Positions 44,709 to 57,982 are shown, counted from the stretch's first letter. The stretch: DNA of 64,000 nucleotides from Rhizodiscina lignyota (GCA_010015805.1 ML978136.1:124001-188000); one strand, 5' to 3'. Notes: generated from the sequence alone by a model not told the origin. Numbers and translations are program-made.

Positions 44709-47424
44709 GAAACGGAGGATGAAGTCTTGAGAAACGAGCTTACATTGAAGAGAAGCGTGCACAAACGCCTACTCTGGATAGTAGAGGAGCAATGCAAGGC
44801 AAAGAGAAATTGAAGCTTTTGGCTAAAATTACGAAAATGGAAAGAATACAAACCGAGATGGGCATATAACTAAATGCTGAAAGACCACAATCGGCATGAC
44901 TCGAAAGAATCCTCTACGATCAACGTATCCTCGGGTGTTCATTTGAATTCCATATCCCTAGTGCCCGCGGAGAACAAGAACTGTTGTACATACCTCCTCA
45001 TTATAAACTTCGCTCGTGACTGAGGAAGCAAGTAAATGTATGTAATCTTCGGCGACTTCTTCCCGTACACATGAGGTAGCCTCGACACTATTTTGCGGTG
45101 GACTCCAACCTTTCCGCGCGACTGCGGAATGAAAGAGCACAGCTCGTCTCTCCATTTGGACCATTAGGAGAGTTGATGACTTCTGGGAATAAGAATGAGG
45201 ACGATTCTCATTTCCGGGAACGATTGTTCGGTTGAAACGCGGGAGTCCGGCACACTTTTGAAGGCGTTCAGAGAGATTAAAGTAGGGGAAAGGCGATCGC
45301 TTAAACAGATGTGGAAGGAAGCCGAGCTAGCCAATCACAGGGCAGACCGCGATGCAATCGGCGCTAGATATACTTCCGACGTCTGGAGAAGCAGTTGTCG
45401 GCCGTTAGCAGCACATGTCGGCCGTTGGCGCGCAAGCAGCCGCTCTGGAGATACACATCGAAGAAGAAGCAAAGGACTTTGATGCTTCAGGAATTCCTAA
45501 CGAGGGTACTGACGTACGCAGCAGTGACGTCCGCGCGTGAGATTGTGAAATATTACTCCGGACAGGCCCAAAGAAACATCGACCGCGTGCATTATATGCG
45601 TGAGCACCGGGTAAAGTATTTGATCAGGATGCGTTCTCTATCACCAATTTCGGCCTTGCGTCGCCTGGATGCTGACTCAGTCAGTGCTTTGGGCGGAATC
45701 GACTGACACGATCGCGGGTCAAAGTGCTCAAACGGTGATCGAACTGGCTGGATAATGCTACATGGCCTTGTTTTCTGCTTCAGTATTTGAGAATATGGTT
45801 GTATTCGATGCGCACCAGAGTCGCGGTTTCGGTTTGTTCTCATCATTTGCATCCCGGCGTTCAACGGAATTCCGGTAGGGGAGAGCAGCATGTTACCATA
45901 TGTCCAGCAAGTTAAGCTTAAGTCTCACTGCATCAATGCTTCGTTCTGTGGGAAAGTGCACTCCTCCCATGAGCTCCTTAACGTTGCTTATGTACGTAAG
46001 GTGATGATATCATTAATCGCAGCCGACAAACGTGACGAGCATGGGGACTTATCACTTACTGTAGCTAATTTGACGTGAAGCCCTGGATATACAGTCCCCC
46101 AAGCACATGGTAACTGCGAGCCTTGATCAACGCATTGTCCAACTATGGACTTGAGGTGATGCACAAAACCGTCGAAATCGCACTAATGTAAGAGATACCT
46201 GTTTGGTTTTCTGAATTGCGATATCAGGTAAATGCCTTTGCATATTAGCTGCAAAATCTCTTGCGCCAGGCGCCCCTGAGTGAATATATTTAGCTAGAAG
46301 ATGAGGATTAGGAATCGCAGGAATACGCAATCAGGTATGGTCGATCTTGGCGAAATTTTTTAAATCTTGAATGACATGTCTGGAAAATGATGTTGCTGAA
46401 TTGATATTTGAGATGTCAAACTCGATTCGTGTGATCAGAGTTGACGGTATGGAGGACTGTGTGTGAAAGGTAAGCGAAGCAGGCAAAGCGGTAAGATCAA
46501 GACGTCGAAAACTGCCCATGTTAAGGCCCCTGAGATATGTCAACCCCTGTATACTACTTATGGTATCTATTGCGATACCTCCAAGTCAATTTGCAAACAA
46601 TTGCTCTTGCGACGAAAATAGATATTCGAAAGATGTAGCTTCAACGAATACAAACCTGTCTGATTGGGTGCAGAGCGATGCAACGAGATTCATCACCAAA
46701 TAAGGCGAATTAAGTCCGAGGCGATGCATCAGCGAGGCCTTTTTTTGTCGTGATCGTGGCGCCATTGGCTTTCACGGATCATCGTGATAGGTGTCTCGCT
46801 TGTTTTGTGCATCGCCTTCGTTCATGGTCGGCGCTGTAGAAAGGATTGGAATCGAGCTAGGTAATGGTCTTGATGAGCTCGACAAATCCTTGGAGGCGAT
46901 GTCCAGATGTGTCGATTTTCACGAAACGTCGATCTCAATCCAGCATCCTGGACATCGTAGGGCGGAGGCCAAAGCTGCCAGGACGTTCACTGGATGGCAC
47001 GTTTCGAGGCGAAAAAAAGCCACGTTCTGGCGCCACTGAGTGGGTTAGCCTCCGCACGAGCTTGTTGCCGAAAAGCTTAGCTGGCTGCAGGTGTATCTCA
47101 TAACTTGCAGGCTAGGGAGGTGATTACTGACCATACTGGAATTGTAGTGTGAGGGCTGGTCCCGCGGTTTGTTCCAGCGAATGAACGCACAGAGCGGGCT
47201 GCGTAGCGCGGCAGGGGCGTTGCGGCTATACAGCTTTAGTCAGCTCCCCCAGCGCTGACGGCTTACCTAAAATATGTCTGGCGACGAGGGCATGGAAGCG
47301 AAAGAAACGCGTTCACGAGGTTTCATTATCGGGGAGAAAACGGCCTATATCTTGTGTGGAATCGAATGAGTCGGATCCGCAACGACCGATGTTGGAGCCT
47401 CGCTCAGCTTCGTTTTCTTCTGTC
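44709..47424. other. 2.7-kb gene-poor region
   Basis: No supported gene. It contains the MFS promoter at the left and the regulator promoter at the right. The middle (about 45.9-46.7 kb) is more AT-rich than the flanks. A short direct repeat (GTCGGCCGTT) occurs near 45397 and 45417. A possible relic on the minus strand is listed separately. No transposon signatures were recognised. Confidence 0.45.
46127..46543 (-). pseudogene. possible gene relic, two same-frame pieces
   Basis: Two consecutive minus-strand frames, 46543-46331 and 46330-46127, are in the same phase and separated by a single TGA. The first piece reads like a folded protein segment (IEFDISNINSATSF, VIQDLKNFAKI), as does the second (DFAANMQRHLPDIAIQKTKQ). 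They may be parts of one decayed or spliced gene. No domain was recognised, no start or splice structure could be fixed, and chance is possible. Confidence 0.2.
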
Positions 47425-49303
47425 ATGTCGAAGGACAAGAAACCCCAGCGTCCAACGCCGTTTACTTTCATCGACCAGAGTGCTACGTCGGGAAGTTCCA
47501 CGAAACAAAGGAGGTCCCAGATCCAAAGACACATCGCCATCCAGACAAGGGATCAGAAGCGGAGACTCGAGAAGGAAGCCTCGAAAAAGTCACAAAGCTG
47601 GCCAGACAAATCGCAGTCTCCCCCAAGTGAGGGTAGAAAGCGTTCGCCGAGAGATGGTGTCGATGTCGTAGAAGAACAGAGCGCGGCACCGTCTCCGGTG
47701 GTCTCAAATGCCTCGACCACTGGAAGATTCTCTAGCTTCTCCACCTCGTCGAGCTCCGATCCGTTCACGAACTGGCCCGCGCTTTCGACTCCTCAAGATA
47801 CCACCCCCTTTGACGTCTTTCTGTCGGGAGGACGAATAGACCCTTTCAATGCCCTCGACGTACCGGCGGCCAACAATCGGGAGCTCGAACTGATGGACTA
47901 TCTCACCAACGTAATCTGGCCCGGATTCTCCCATCTAGACGCGGGCGGTCTTCGGAATCCGTATGCCGCTCGCTGGTTACAGCGGTCCTACGCCAACCCG
48001 GCTCTCAAACATGCACTCCTGATGGCATCTTCTGTTCATCTTGGTAGCGGCATCGTGTCAACCGTATCGAACCAGACGTACCAGGAGATGGTTTCGGAGC
48101 AGCTCTTCCATCAGAATGAAGCAATCCGCTACGTCCGCGAATTGCTCGGAAACGTCAACTTTGGGGATGTTAGCGACATGCTCATGGTCATAATCTGCTT
48201 GGCGACAAATGTGGTCAGGCACACAAGTGTTGCAGATCTCAGGGATCCAAGTCCGTTTAATCCGCCACTGCGCTCCGGTGGTTGGCTTGACATATATGGG
48301 ACGTGGGAATTCTCTGAAATCCATTGGAACGCATTGATGAATATGGTGAAGAATGCTGGTGGCATTTCGCAGATTAGGGAATACGGAATACCTTGGATAA
48401 TTTCGTAGTAAGTCCTCCGAGCTGCCCGCCGATTTGAGAGGGGATCTGTTGACGTTATTCCTCTTGCCCAGTGCCGATATGATGCAGTCTGCTGCCCTGG
48501 CAAAGAAACCAATGTTCCCAATGATGAGTCCTTCCGGAAACGGGATGCCAGTACCATATGAACCGCTTGAAGATATTCTTGGCTCGACACACCAGCACCT
48601 TTTGCCACAGTTGATCGATTTTACTCGGCCGCCTGGTCGTGGATTCGATTACTTGAAGACATTGAATGCTTGCGATGGAGAGCACGTCGAGGCCTTCAAG
48701 GAATTAGCGAACTACACGGTGACCGTCCAGGCGTATAACGATGGCTTCCTTCCACACGTGCCTGAGACCAGGATAGTAGACAGTCGCAACGCAGCTGCGA
48801 ATCGTCTATGTAGCTTGCCCTCTGTAGAGGAGATCAGGACCGCCGACGCTGCACAGGACGAGAATGCGTTAAGATCTGGTTTGTGGAAAGGAAGAGCGGA
48901 AAGACGGAATATGAACCTCTATGAGTGTCTGAGATTGTCGGCTTTGCTGTATAACATATTGGTGACCTTCCCGATGCCTCGGTCGAGATACGTGCGCGAC
49001 CTTCTCTCGCAGAGCTTGAAGGATACCATGGAGTCTCTCGATGGGAGATACTGCTCACAGAGAGCGGTCGGCGAGGGAAAGTTGTGGTGTTTGATGATTG
49101 CGGCATGTTCTGCTCAAGGGTCGGACGATGCGGAATGGTGGATGCAAAAGCTCGTGGAGCTGGCAGCACATATAGAAGTTGAGAGGTGGAGCGATGCCGA
49201 GAAGATCATGGACAAGTATCTCTGGCTGAAATGTGCCTGCAGCCAGGTCGGACGAGACGTGTGGGAGAGAGCCTGGAGGAGGGTTTGCGTTTCCATCTGC
49301 TGA
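47425..49303 (+). CDS. fungal transcription factor-like protein without Zn cluster
   Basis: Exons 47425-48407 and 48472-49303 give 604 residues. The 64-nt intron has GTAAGT, a GTTGAC branch-like site and CCCAG, and joins IIS to YADMM in phase. The N-terminus (SKDKKPQRPTPFTFID) and the following basic stretch (RSQIQRHIAIQTRDQKRR) resemble a class of fungal regulators that have a Fungal_trans_2-like (PF11951) helical region but no Zn2Cys6 finger. The helical core shows LELMDYLTNVIWPGF, ANPALKHALLMASSVHLG and later NLYECLRLSALLYNI. The start was set at 47425 because the frame above it lacks a good ATG context and family members begin similarly; 47389 is an alternative. It lies 2.7 kb from the CoA ligase/hydratase/MFS genes, so a role in regulating them is possible but unproven. 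Confidence 0.75.
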
Positions 49304-51052
49304 AGTATGTGCCTGATATCCTGGGAGCGTAGTGATTAATTTCTCTCGTCGAGGCCCGCGTCGTTTTGAGAATTAAGAGAGCGCTGTTTTAGTATATACC
49401 TAAAGCGGTAACCATGATACTGTTCGTTGAGTGGGTGAATACTAAACAGAGGCAATGTTAACCAGTTTAGCTCTAGCGTTGCGAGTATCATGGGGTATAA
49501 GGCGTCGGTTGCGCGACTGTGCATACGGCGTATGCAGCCACAGAGCGGCTTCGACAAACCAACAGCTCTGTGGATTCAGCTGTGATTGCGTAGTGGATGC
49601 GAGATGCGCGTCGAAGTCCCTCGTTTTAAGTTGAAGCATACTACCACTCCTGGTATTGACCGAAACCGAGGTGCGGGAGCTTGCCATTCCAGGGATTCTA
49701 AAGAACGGGAAATAGCTATTCGTGTCCCTTCACTGGCTGCAGTGGATATTCCGCTCTGTGCTTCGCGGCGATCCGAAAAGTTTGTCCAACGTCTAAGAGT
49801 CTTCGAAGTTTCTATCTGAACCTCGGAACATTGCCCTGCGGGCTTGCGGAGTCAATAGCCGGGGTGCTACTCGGAATCAGGACGCTCAGCATCGAGACAA
49901 CGAGAGATACCATAGTACTGTAAATGAGCACCCTCCAACTCGAACTTGTGGCCAATGAAAACCGAAAAGTCTACATACGCAGTGGCAAAAACACCAAATA
50001 GATAGACGGATAAGCAAGAGTAAAGTCGATTACCACGTTGAGAAATAGCTCTCCGGATTAGGAATGCACCGTGATAGGTCATCGAATGAAAAGGCGTTCG
50101 GAACGGGCTCTAACTATTTCCAAGCACATCTCAAAAGTGACCTCTGCCCAGGGGGACGGCCGTAGAGACCGCGCGGCCGCTGGCAAACTTATTAAGAACG
50201 GAAGAAGTGAGAAAGAAGGACGGAGGGGCCAAAGTCGAAGGCGAGACCAAAAGATATATAATCTCATTTGCCGATGGATGCCAATGCCCAGGTGTCCTTT
50301 CTATTGTCAGTTCATACGAAAAGGTGCGAGCTTACGGGCGTACTACCATCCAAAGAAGCTTTCTGCGATCGCTTCTCGCTCGGCAGGCTCGGTACGTTGC
50401 CGATTTACTAAGGATGCCTTGCACGGGCCACACCGAGTGCATCTACAAATATAATTATGCAAAAGAGGAGTTGTTCGTTCTTCAGTGTTATGTTAAGAGC
50501 GACTTTTATTATTTATCTCCTGGCAAGCCACAGTTACCCTCATGCCATCTGATTCTTCTAGCCCTTATCAATGCCTGTATGGTAGCGCACTTTCTCGCGC
50601 AACACTTCTTGGGCATCTGATAGTAATGAAATCATATTCACAAGATCGGTCATCACAACACAGAAACACGTTTAGTCAGGACGCAGACCGCATGTTTGGC
50701 CAGCATGGCTGATATCCTGAACTCGCTCCTGCCTTTCGCCATAACTTCCTGCTATCTTTGATCATACTCTCACATAACATTCGGGAAACCGAACGTACTC
50801 CCGTAACTCCAAGGTATCTTGAAAGACGCCATACCCTGCTCCGTTCCAAGACACGAAATGCAGTGTCAATCTGGAAACACTGCCCACCACCAAAACATCA
50901 AAATGCAAATGCTGAGGAACAACTGTCTTGAAGAGGCATTGCTTCCGCACACGCTCCCCACCCGAACTCCACCTGCAGATGCTGAAGCTTTCCCCCTTGT
51001 GGCAATGCTCCCGGACAACAGCCGCCGAAACCTCGAATCGAATGAAGGCCCG
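49304..51052. other. intergenic region between convergent genes
   Basis: 1.75 kb between the 3' ends of the regulator and the 1511-residue gene. Only short frames occur (for example 50071-50454 plus), without domains. No RNA gene, repeat or mobile element was recognised. Confidence 0.45.
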
Positions 51053-54000
51053 CTAAATTTTCCGCTTGAAAGTAATGCTCCTAGACACCTGCGGCGCCGC
51101 CGGCAATGCATCCAAAAACGAATCACGCTCTGGTACCCATCATCAGCACTTTCCAACTCACCGAGGAATGAAGCAGGGAAATGAAAGGAAAATACATACC
51201 GCTCTCCTCATCAAATCCAATAACGATGTCATCATGCTCGCCAGGGTATTCCAACAAATCCACACAAACGAACCTCTCCTCGGCCTTTCCCTTCTTGCCG
51301 CCAGCCTCATCATCCTTCCCATCCAAACCGTTGCGACTCTCCCGCCCAGAATCCTTACTCTTCTGCCTGCGATGCCTCGTCCGCCCACCATCTCCATCCT
51401 CACCGTCTCTATCTTTCTCTTTATCCTTGTCCTTGTCCTTTCCAGGTAACGCGAACTTTGCATCCACCAGCCTAACACCCCACCGTGCGCCGCCCATCTC
51501 CCTTTCCGCTTTCTTTCCATCCACCTTCTCAAAAGCATCTGTGCCGAGCAGCTTAAACGCCATAGATTCTGCCAGGGTGAACCCTTCGAAGAAAGCTACA
51601 AGCAAGGCAGAGCTGTCACCGTCGCGTTTGAGTATCTGCACCCGTACGTCATGCGCATACTGCCGCTTGTGCACAGGCACCGGGACGAGCGCACGACGAT
51701 GCGAGATGGTGAAGCCGGACGAGAGACCGTCGAAGAGGACGCGATGTGAGCATAGGGCAGATTGAAAGCTGTGTAGGTCCAACAGGGAGGGGAAGTGGAA
51801 CGTCTCGAGCGTTGGGTTGCGAGCTGCTATATCGAGGAGAGAAGAGATCGCGTTCGGTAGTTGAGAAGAAGGCTGACTGGATATGCTTGTCATTGTTGTG
51901 CACGGAGGGCGCGGAGAGGCCGAGCGGAAGATCGAGATAGCGGAAGACGGCGTTGAGGAGGAACCGGTTGCAGGGAGGCGCATCTTCAGTTCACCGGGTA
52001 CTAGGTTCGTCAAATTCAAAATCGAAATGCGAGAAAATGGATACTCACCGATGTTCAATCGCTCCGTAACAATGACCCCGTTAGCCCTCACCACGATCCT
52101 GAACCTCGCACTCATAACGCTTCGGAGCTCCTCTGCACTGCGCGGCATATCATCCTCGTCATCGCCAATAACCATTACATCCTGCCACCTCACTGTCCTC
52201 AGCGGATCCTTCCCCGACTGCGCGAATGCCTCTGCCTGCCCAACCTGCTCGATGCCCAGCATCGATAGTCTCACATGTGCCAATACCGACTCGCCCTGCT
52301 GCAGCGCGACGCCAGTGAAGATGTCCAGCAAAGTCTGACGCTCCGGGGGACTGTGCAGCGTCACTACGAGTGTGGAAGTCTTGCTGCGAGACTCGTCGGG
52401 GGCCTTGAGAACAAGAGCGGGTCGGGACTCGCCTGTAGAATTTTCGGTGACCATTTCACATACGACGGGTTTGATGTCGCCGACATTGATGCTTAGAGAG
52501 CTAAGGTTCTTGATCTTTGGACTTGTTATAGCAAGCACACGGAAGCCACGGTGCAGTTTTCGGCGACCAGTGCCGAAGTCATAGTATTCGTATTTTTCGA
52601 ATACACGTACTCTGCAACGTTTCACCCTTTCCGTAGGGAAGGACGGCTGTTGCGGCATTTGGGGGGGTTGACGAGAAGGGTCAATTTCTTCAGAATGTTG
52701 GAGGGCCACGGTCACGACTTCATGAACCATCTTCTCTTCTTTGCCTGGCATCATCGATACTGCCACGTTACGAGTGTAGTTCCAAATCGTGACCAACTGG
52801 GCGAAATCCTGCTGCGTGAACTCGACCATCATCCCTATCTTACCGCCCGCACCAGGATTAAGGTTTGATATGTTGGCGAACAGCCTTGCTTGCTGACTCT
52901 CCCAGTTCACATCCCGCCACCCGGGACCGGGCAACGACAACTCCGCCGCTTCTTTCGATCGTTCATGCTCGTCCTGGATGCAGACTGTGATAGCTTCTGT
53001 TTGTGAGCATATCATGACTTTCAGGCCCCACGTGTTCCTTTCCCTCAGGATGCTTAGAAGACACGGAACTGGATCGCTGCGTTCCCCATCAGGACTCGAC
53101 AGCGTGACATTGACGAACATCCGCCCAAACGCAAAATCCATTTTTGTGTCGCCAAGGGGCGTGAGATTTGTTGGGCTGGAGGCTGGACTTGATAATACGA
53201 CGGATTGAGCTTCGGCAGGTAGTTGTGGATATTGAACCCAGATGCTTTGGTCTTGACCCTGAATGAGACTTGCGTGAGGTGGCATTGCATCATTCCTCGC
53301 GCAACTGGCAAGCAGCATTTTGAGAGCAGCCGAAAGGACTTCAATTCCCTCAAGGACTTGCACATTGTTTGTATCGGCGGCTTCGCGGGCAGCGGCGATA
53401 GTGGCAGGGGCAGTGAGGCCCATTCGTCCCGATCCAGTGTAGGTCTGCAGGCCAGAGAGGGACGGAAAAATGTCTTGCAGCATCCACACTACCTTCGCGA
53501 GGTCAACGTGCGCTTGGCACAATCGCATTCCTCCGCCGGTCACACTGTCTTGCCTTGAGCCAGGACGAGCATCATTCGGAGAGTTGCCGCGACTTTCGCG
53601 TGCACGACCCCGCATGATACCTTCGAGGCCTGCCCTCCCGCGTAGAAACCACCAGAGAGCACAGCGCAGCCATTGTTTTGGTGTGTAGCGAGCGGCTGGT
53701 TGAACGACTTCTGCAGTGAGGCGGAAGATGCCGCTCATGTGCTGAACACGTTCAGTAAAGTCCTCTAGCGCCATTTCAGCAGATGTATTCTGCGACAGAG
53801 AGCCAGCAGGGGAGAAATTGCCAGGAGGAATGACAGGCGGAGTAAGGCTGCTGTTCGACGTGCGATTTGAGTTGACGGTAGGGGAGGGGAGAGAACCAGC
53901 AGCCTCAGATACCCTGGTAGCGAGAGATTTAAGCGGTCCACGTGGAGATGGAGGTGGTTGCACCTGCAGTGGTGGTGGTTGAGAGCTTGGTTGTTGTGGT

Positions 54001-55706
54001 TGCTGCTGGGATTGAAGTTGTGAGGGCTGAGAAGGATAAGCTGGAGCTGGAGCTGGATATGTTGGCTGCAGTTGTGAATAATGCTGGAAGTCATGTTGGG
54101 GCGGTGGATCTGAGTAAATCTGGTGCATCGGCGGTCGCTGCTGTGACGGTTGCGGGGCGAGATGTGGGGGGAAGTAGTTTGATGACGTTCCTGGAGGTTG
54201 GATACGCGGCGAAGGTGTGGGCTGGCCATAATTGCCTCGTAAAGATGCAGGTGACTGTTCGCGAGGGGTAAGTGACATGTGCGCTGGTGGCACTGGTGAG
54301 CCTCCTTGAGGCATATCTTGTCCATATCCAGAGACTTGGAGATGATGTTGTTGCTGAGGTTGTAATGGTGGTGGATATGAGCCTGTGGTGGATATCGGTG
54401 GTCTCTCGTTTAGAGGTAATGGTGGCTTTGGAGCGGGTGCCGGTTGATAGGAGTAAGACGATTGAGCTGGAGGCCTGGATGGAGTTGGTTGAATAAGCTT
54501 GACATGCGTCTGCTCGGGCGAATAATGAGACGATTCCGGTCGGTGAGAGCCCTCAGAAGAGATACTAGGCCGGTCGGAGTCGTCCATGGCTATTGAGTTT
54601 CTGATAGCTTCGTGAAGCACTCGCCCTTCCTCCGCTCTCATTTTGTGTATTAGTCGCGCGGAGAACGAAGAAGGATCCGATGGACTAGCAGGTAAATAGT
54701 TGTCTGAGAGTGACAGAGATTTGCGGTATTCCAATGGTGATTCTGATACAACAAGATCAATCTCTGGTAGTCGAGGTGCTCTATCCATATCCGGCATGAA
54801 CGAATCTGTCCCTGCCGATGTTTGGTGGTCTGAGAATGGGTTGTCCTCCTCTTCGAAGCTCGGTCGATCTGCCTCTGAAATATCTGAGAAACCAGTCGCA
54901 GTTCTTCTCAGCGGTGCTGGCCTGAAATCTTCACTGTCGAGGCTTGGTCTTTCCTGGCGATCAAATTCCGTGACTTCAGAAAACCCTGTAGCACTTCGCT
55001 TCAATGGGCTAGGTCGGAAGTTGTCCTCTTGTATTTGAGCCTGCTGTGGTGGACTCCACGCACTCTGCTGTATTGGAGGTGTATTCTCGTGAGACACTGT
55101 ATGTGCTCTTCTCAGTCCAGAACTTCCAGGCCTTCCCGGAGACAGCTGTCTATCAGTAGCAGTGATGAATTGCGGCATGCCAACGGTTGTGTCATCTTTG
55201 TAGCCATCTGCTGACAATCGATGTGGAGAATGCTCTCTTATTTTCCCAACAGCAATCGTAGGCAGCTCCGCCTCTTCACCACCCTCACCAATGATCTCCG
55301 GCTCCGTCTTCGCGAACGCGACCTTCAGATGTGCCTTCCTCCTCTTCTTGTTCACGCCACCCATAGATCCACTGCCGCCCTTCAAACTTGAGCTCAGCGG
55401 CCCCCCGCTCCTTGGACCCGGACTGCCCTTCCCAACGTCATGCGCACCAGGCCACCTTTGAGCAGCTGCAATGTCGATTCGAGGGACCTTTGGAGGTGAA
55501 GCACCAGCAGGACGCATTGGTCTCTGCATCGCTTGCGACTTTGCAATAGAGGGTGCAAGGAAGTCCATCACGTCGTTGTTGAGTTTGAGCTTCTCTTCTG
55601 TCTGGCGGGAGAGTTGAGCATCTTCGTCCCTGTCCTTGTCCCTTTCCTTTTCCTTGGAGAAAAGCTTGCCGCGCCAGCGAGACCTCTTCGCCGAGTCCTC
55701 GGCCAT
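51053..55706 (-). CDS. large conserved fungal protein of unknown function
   Basis: Minus-strand exons 55706-52049, 52000-51200 and 51129-51053 give 1511 residues. The first intron is only 48 nt (GTGAGT, TTGAC, CCTAG) and stop-free. It was recognised because its removal restores ERLNIVPGELKMRL, and GTGAGT is a strong donor. The second (70 nt, GTATGT, ACCAG) leads to a conserved end, RDSFLDALPAAPQ to ITFKRKI. Residues 1-640 are disordered and rich in Pro, Ser and Gln, with two similar RRTATGFS/KRSATGFS boxes and long Pro-Gln runs. A folded central part (about 650-1430) carries a WLRCALWWFLRGRAGLE helix, VDLAKVVWML and strand-rich segments such as RVRVFEKYEYYDFGTG. Near 1435-1470 lies a Lys/Asp/Glu repeat. 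I recognise it as a Pezizomycotina-wide hypothetical protein and cannot name a function. There is no signal peptide. Confidence 0.82.
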
Positions 55707-56730
55707 GCTGATGCACAAATAAGACGAGTATGCGTTGGGTGGAGGAAGGATTCGAGGGGTCGAGTTGGTATGGCGGAGGACGGTGCGTGAGTGGTCGTTG
55801 CAAGCGCGGGGATGTTGGGGCGCATGTGTGTGAAATGTCCTGCAGAATCAGCGACGGAAAGATTCACCAGCGTGGGCTTCTTTTCCATGTGCGGTGCATG
55901 CCATCGTGGGCAGATTGAATGTACGGCAGAAGTAGTCTGGGTCTCGATAGCGCACTGGACGTAGTATCTTCGGCTCCCCCTCGTTTCTGGCTGTTGCTCA
56001 AAGCGCCCCTCGAGTGCAACAGCTATTTCGAGGGTCTGCGCTACGGCCGCTTGCCTGCTTCACGTTAGACGACAGCCGCCGGGGTCCTTTCCTGGCACCA
56101 CTTGCGGCAAACATCCCTCCTGATCGCGGCTGGCTGGCCGTTGGTGGCGTTACAGAAGCGTGCGTATCAGGCCAGCCGCTTGCCCAGGAACAGCAACCTG
56201 TCTTGTGGCTGCCTCGAGGACAGCTCAAGCATGCAGAATTCCTGCTCGCCACCTTGCCACTTCGTATATCTGTTGACTGGCCTCGACGGCATGCGACATT
56301 GACAAGTTCTGTACGAGTCCGCACAGCGCTGGACCTCCAGCTCTGCCATTTCCTCGCCCGGAATCTGTCCTGTTCGAAGATTGCTGGATGTATCATGTGA
56401 AACATTCCAGTCATGTCCCCCACTTCTCACGATACCAATTGATGCACAGACAATCTACGTCGACATCGGGCTGCTTCCCTCTTAAGGAGTTGCATTCCTA
56501 TATTTCCGATCGGTACGATATGGCGGATTCGCGCTTGGTAGCCCATCATATTTCGTCCGATTCGGACCATTACATCCAAACTCCCGCAGCTAGTAAAAAC
56601 GATTCGTGGTTTTGATCGTCTATAAACTTCACATTTCTAGTTATAACCTCATTGTCTTTTCTATATTTTCTCCTCTCAATTGCCCGTATTTCGCACTCTC
56701 CCTCTGTGTCTGAAAAAGAGCTCTCGAACT
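55707..56730. other. divergent intergenic region
   Basis: 1.02 kb between the start of the 1511-residue gene and the SDR gene. A GC-rich block at 55990-56420 leaves frames open on both strands (56014-56400 plus, 55998-56423 minus). Both open frames begin at non-ATG codons and have no domain. The last 100 bp before 56731 are CT-rich, as expected for a leader. Confidence 0.4.
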
Positions 56731-57709
56731 ATGGACCCTCCGCTTCAAGATCTCTCCTCTTCCTTACCTCCAACACTCACCCTCGCAAACCGCAATGCCA
56801 TTGTAACAGGCGCCTCTCGCGGCATCGGCACGCGCATTGCAACTTTCCTGGCTTCTCGCGGCGCCAATGTGGCAATGACCTATACAAATCCCACTTCGAC
56901 TCCCGCCGTGGAAGAGCTGGCGAACCAGATCCGCGCGTTGGGACGTGAAGCATGCATCATTCGATACGATCTCGAACTACCGGATTGCGGAGATGTGATC
57001 GTGAAGGAGGCGCTGTCTGGCCTGGGTGTGGAGAAGATTCACATTCTGGTCAACAACGCTGCTTTGCCTGCAATGGCGTGGGCCGACGGTGATGGGTGGG
57101 ATCCCGAGTACTTTGATAGGTTGGGGTCTGATCTTGTGCATCGGAAAGTACAGTATCGTTGATGTTCGGTACAGAGTTATGAGAGTGAACGTGCGAGCAC
57201 CTGCGATGTTGGTCAAAGCTATAGTTCCACACTTCGATCTCAGCGGCGTGAACAGAATTGTAAATATGTGAGTATCTACTATCCACCTCACAAATACCAT
57301 CCTGGTAATTTAACGATTTCATAGCTGCTCCATCAACTCCCGCGCCAATTTCCCTGGCTACTCGCTCTATAGCGCCTCAAAGGCAGGAGTTGACTCTCTG
57401 ACCCGCACATGGGCGAAAGAGCTTGCAATCAAGTACCATTGCACTGTGAATAGCGTTCTAGTTGGTCCGACTGCAACTCCTGACGCGCCTGTCAGTGAAT
57501 CGAGGAGAGGAGCGATGAATATGGCAACAGCGGAGAAGAGGCTGGGCAACATGGAGGATGTCGCTGAGATTGTGGCATGGATTGCGAGCGAAGGGAGTCG
57601 ATGGTACGTGGCCTCCTTCTACTAAGAAGGGAATATCGTGGACACTAACAATGACAGGGTAAACGGAGATACGATCGGTGCGAATGGCGGTATCGTGATA
57701 CAGTCGTAA
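56731..57709 (+). CDS. short-chain dehydrogenase/reductase (SDR)
   Basis: NAD(P)-dependent oxidoreductase of 270 residues, classical SDR, resembling 3-oxoacyl-ACP reductases. The four exons are 56731-57119, 57175-57267, 57325-57603 and 57658-57709, with introns of 55, 57 and 54 nt that all keep the phase. Cofactor motif VTGASRGIG lies near 32, NNAALPA near 110, the catalytic Ser in a SINS context, the active-site YSASK near 170, and a PTATPDAP loop after the sixth strand. It ends with the typical GDTIGANGGIVIQS. Without splicing the frame stops shortly after exon 1, so the gene model is strongly constrained. The substrate is unknown. Its stop lies about 270 bp from the stop of the convergent CDF transporter. 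Confidence 0.9.
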
Positions 57710-57982
57710 CCTTACAAATCAAACTATTTGCAGGCCTTGGCAGATATTTGTACAGGGATAATAGGATAGCAAGTTCGGATTGTATATCGTTTTGTAAAGA
57801 CTTAATCAACAGATGTTGCCTCTGGTCTTGCTCATGGAAGATAGAAAAGGGTTGAATCACGTGAACGCGCGTTAAGTTCGCGTAATTTCCTTTTCCGAGA
57901 TCTCCAAGGACCCTTAAAGGGTAGGGCAAATCCAAGTGATGTTCTATCTTCAAGCTTGTCTTTCTTTTCACAGTCCATATAT

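Noticed and set aside
53765-54325. Antisense 186-codon frame within the 1511-residue gene
   Set aside because: Its His/Gln/Leu-rich composition mirrors the Pro/Gln-rich coding strand, so it is a shadow.
55998-56423. Overlapping open frames on both strands upstream of the SDR
   Set aside because: Both begin at non-ATG codons in a GC-rich block and have no recognisable motif.
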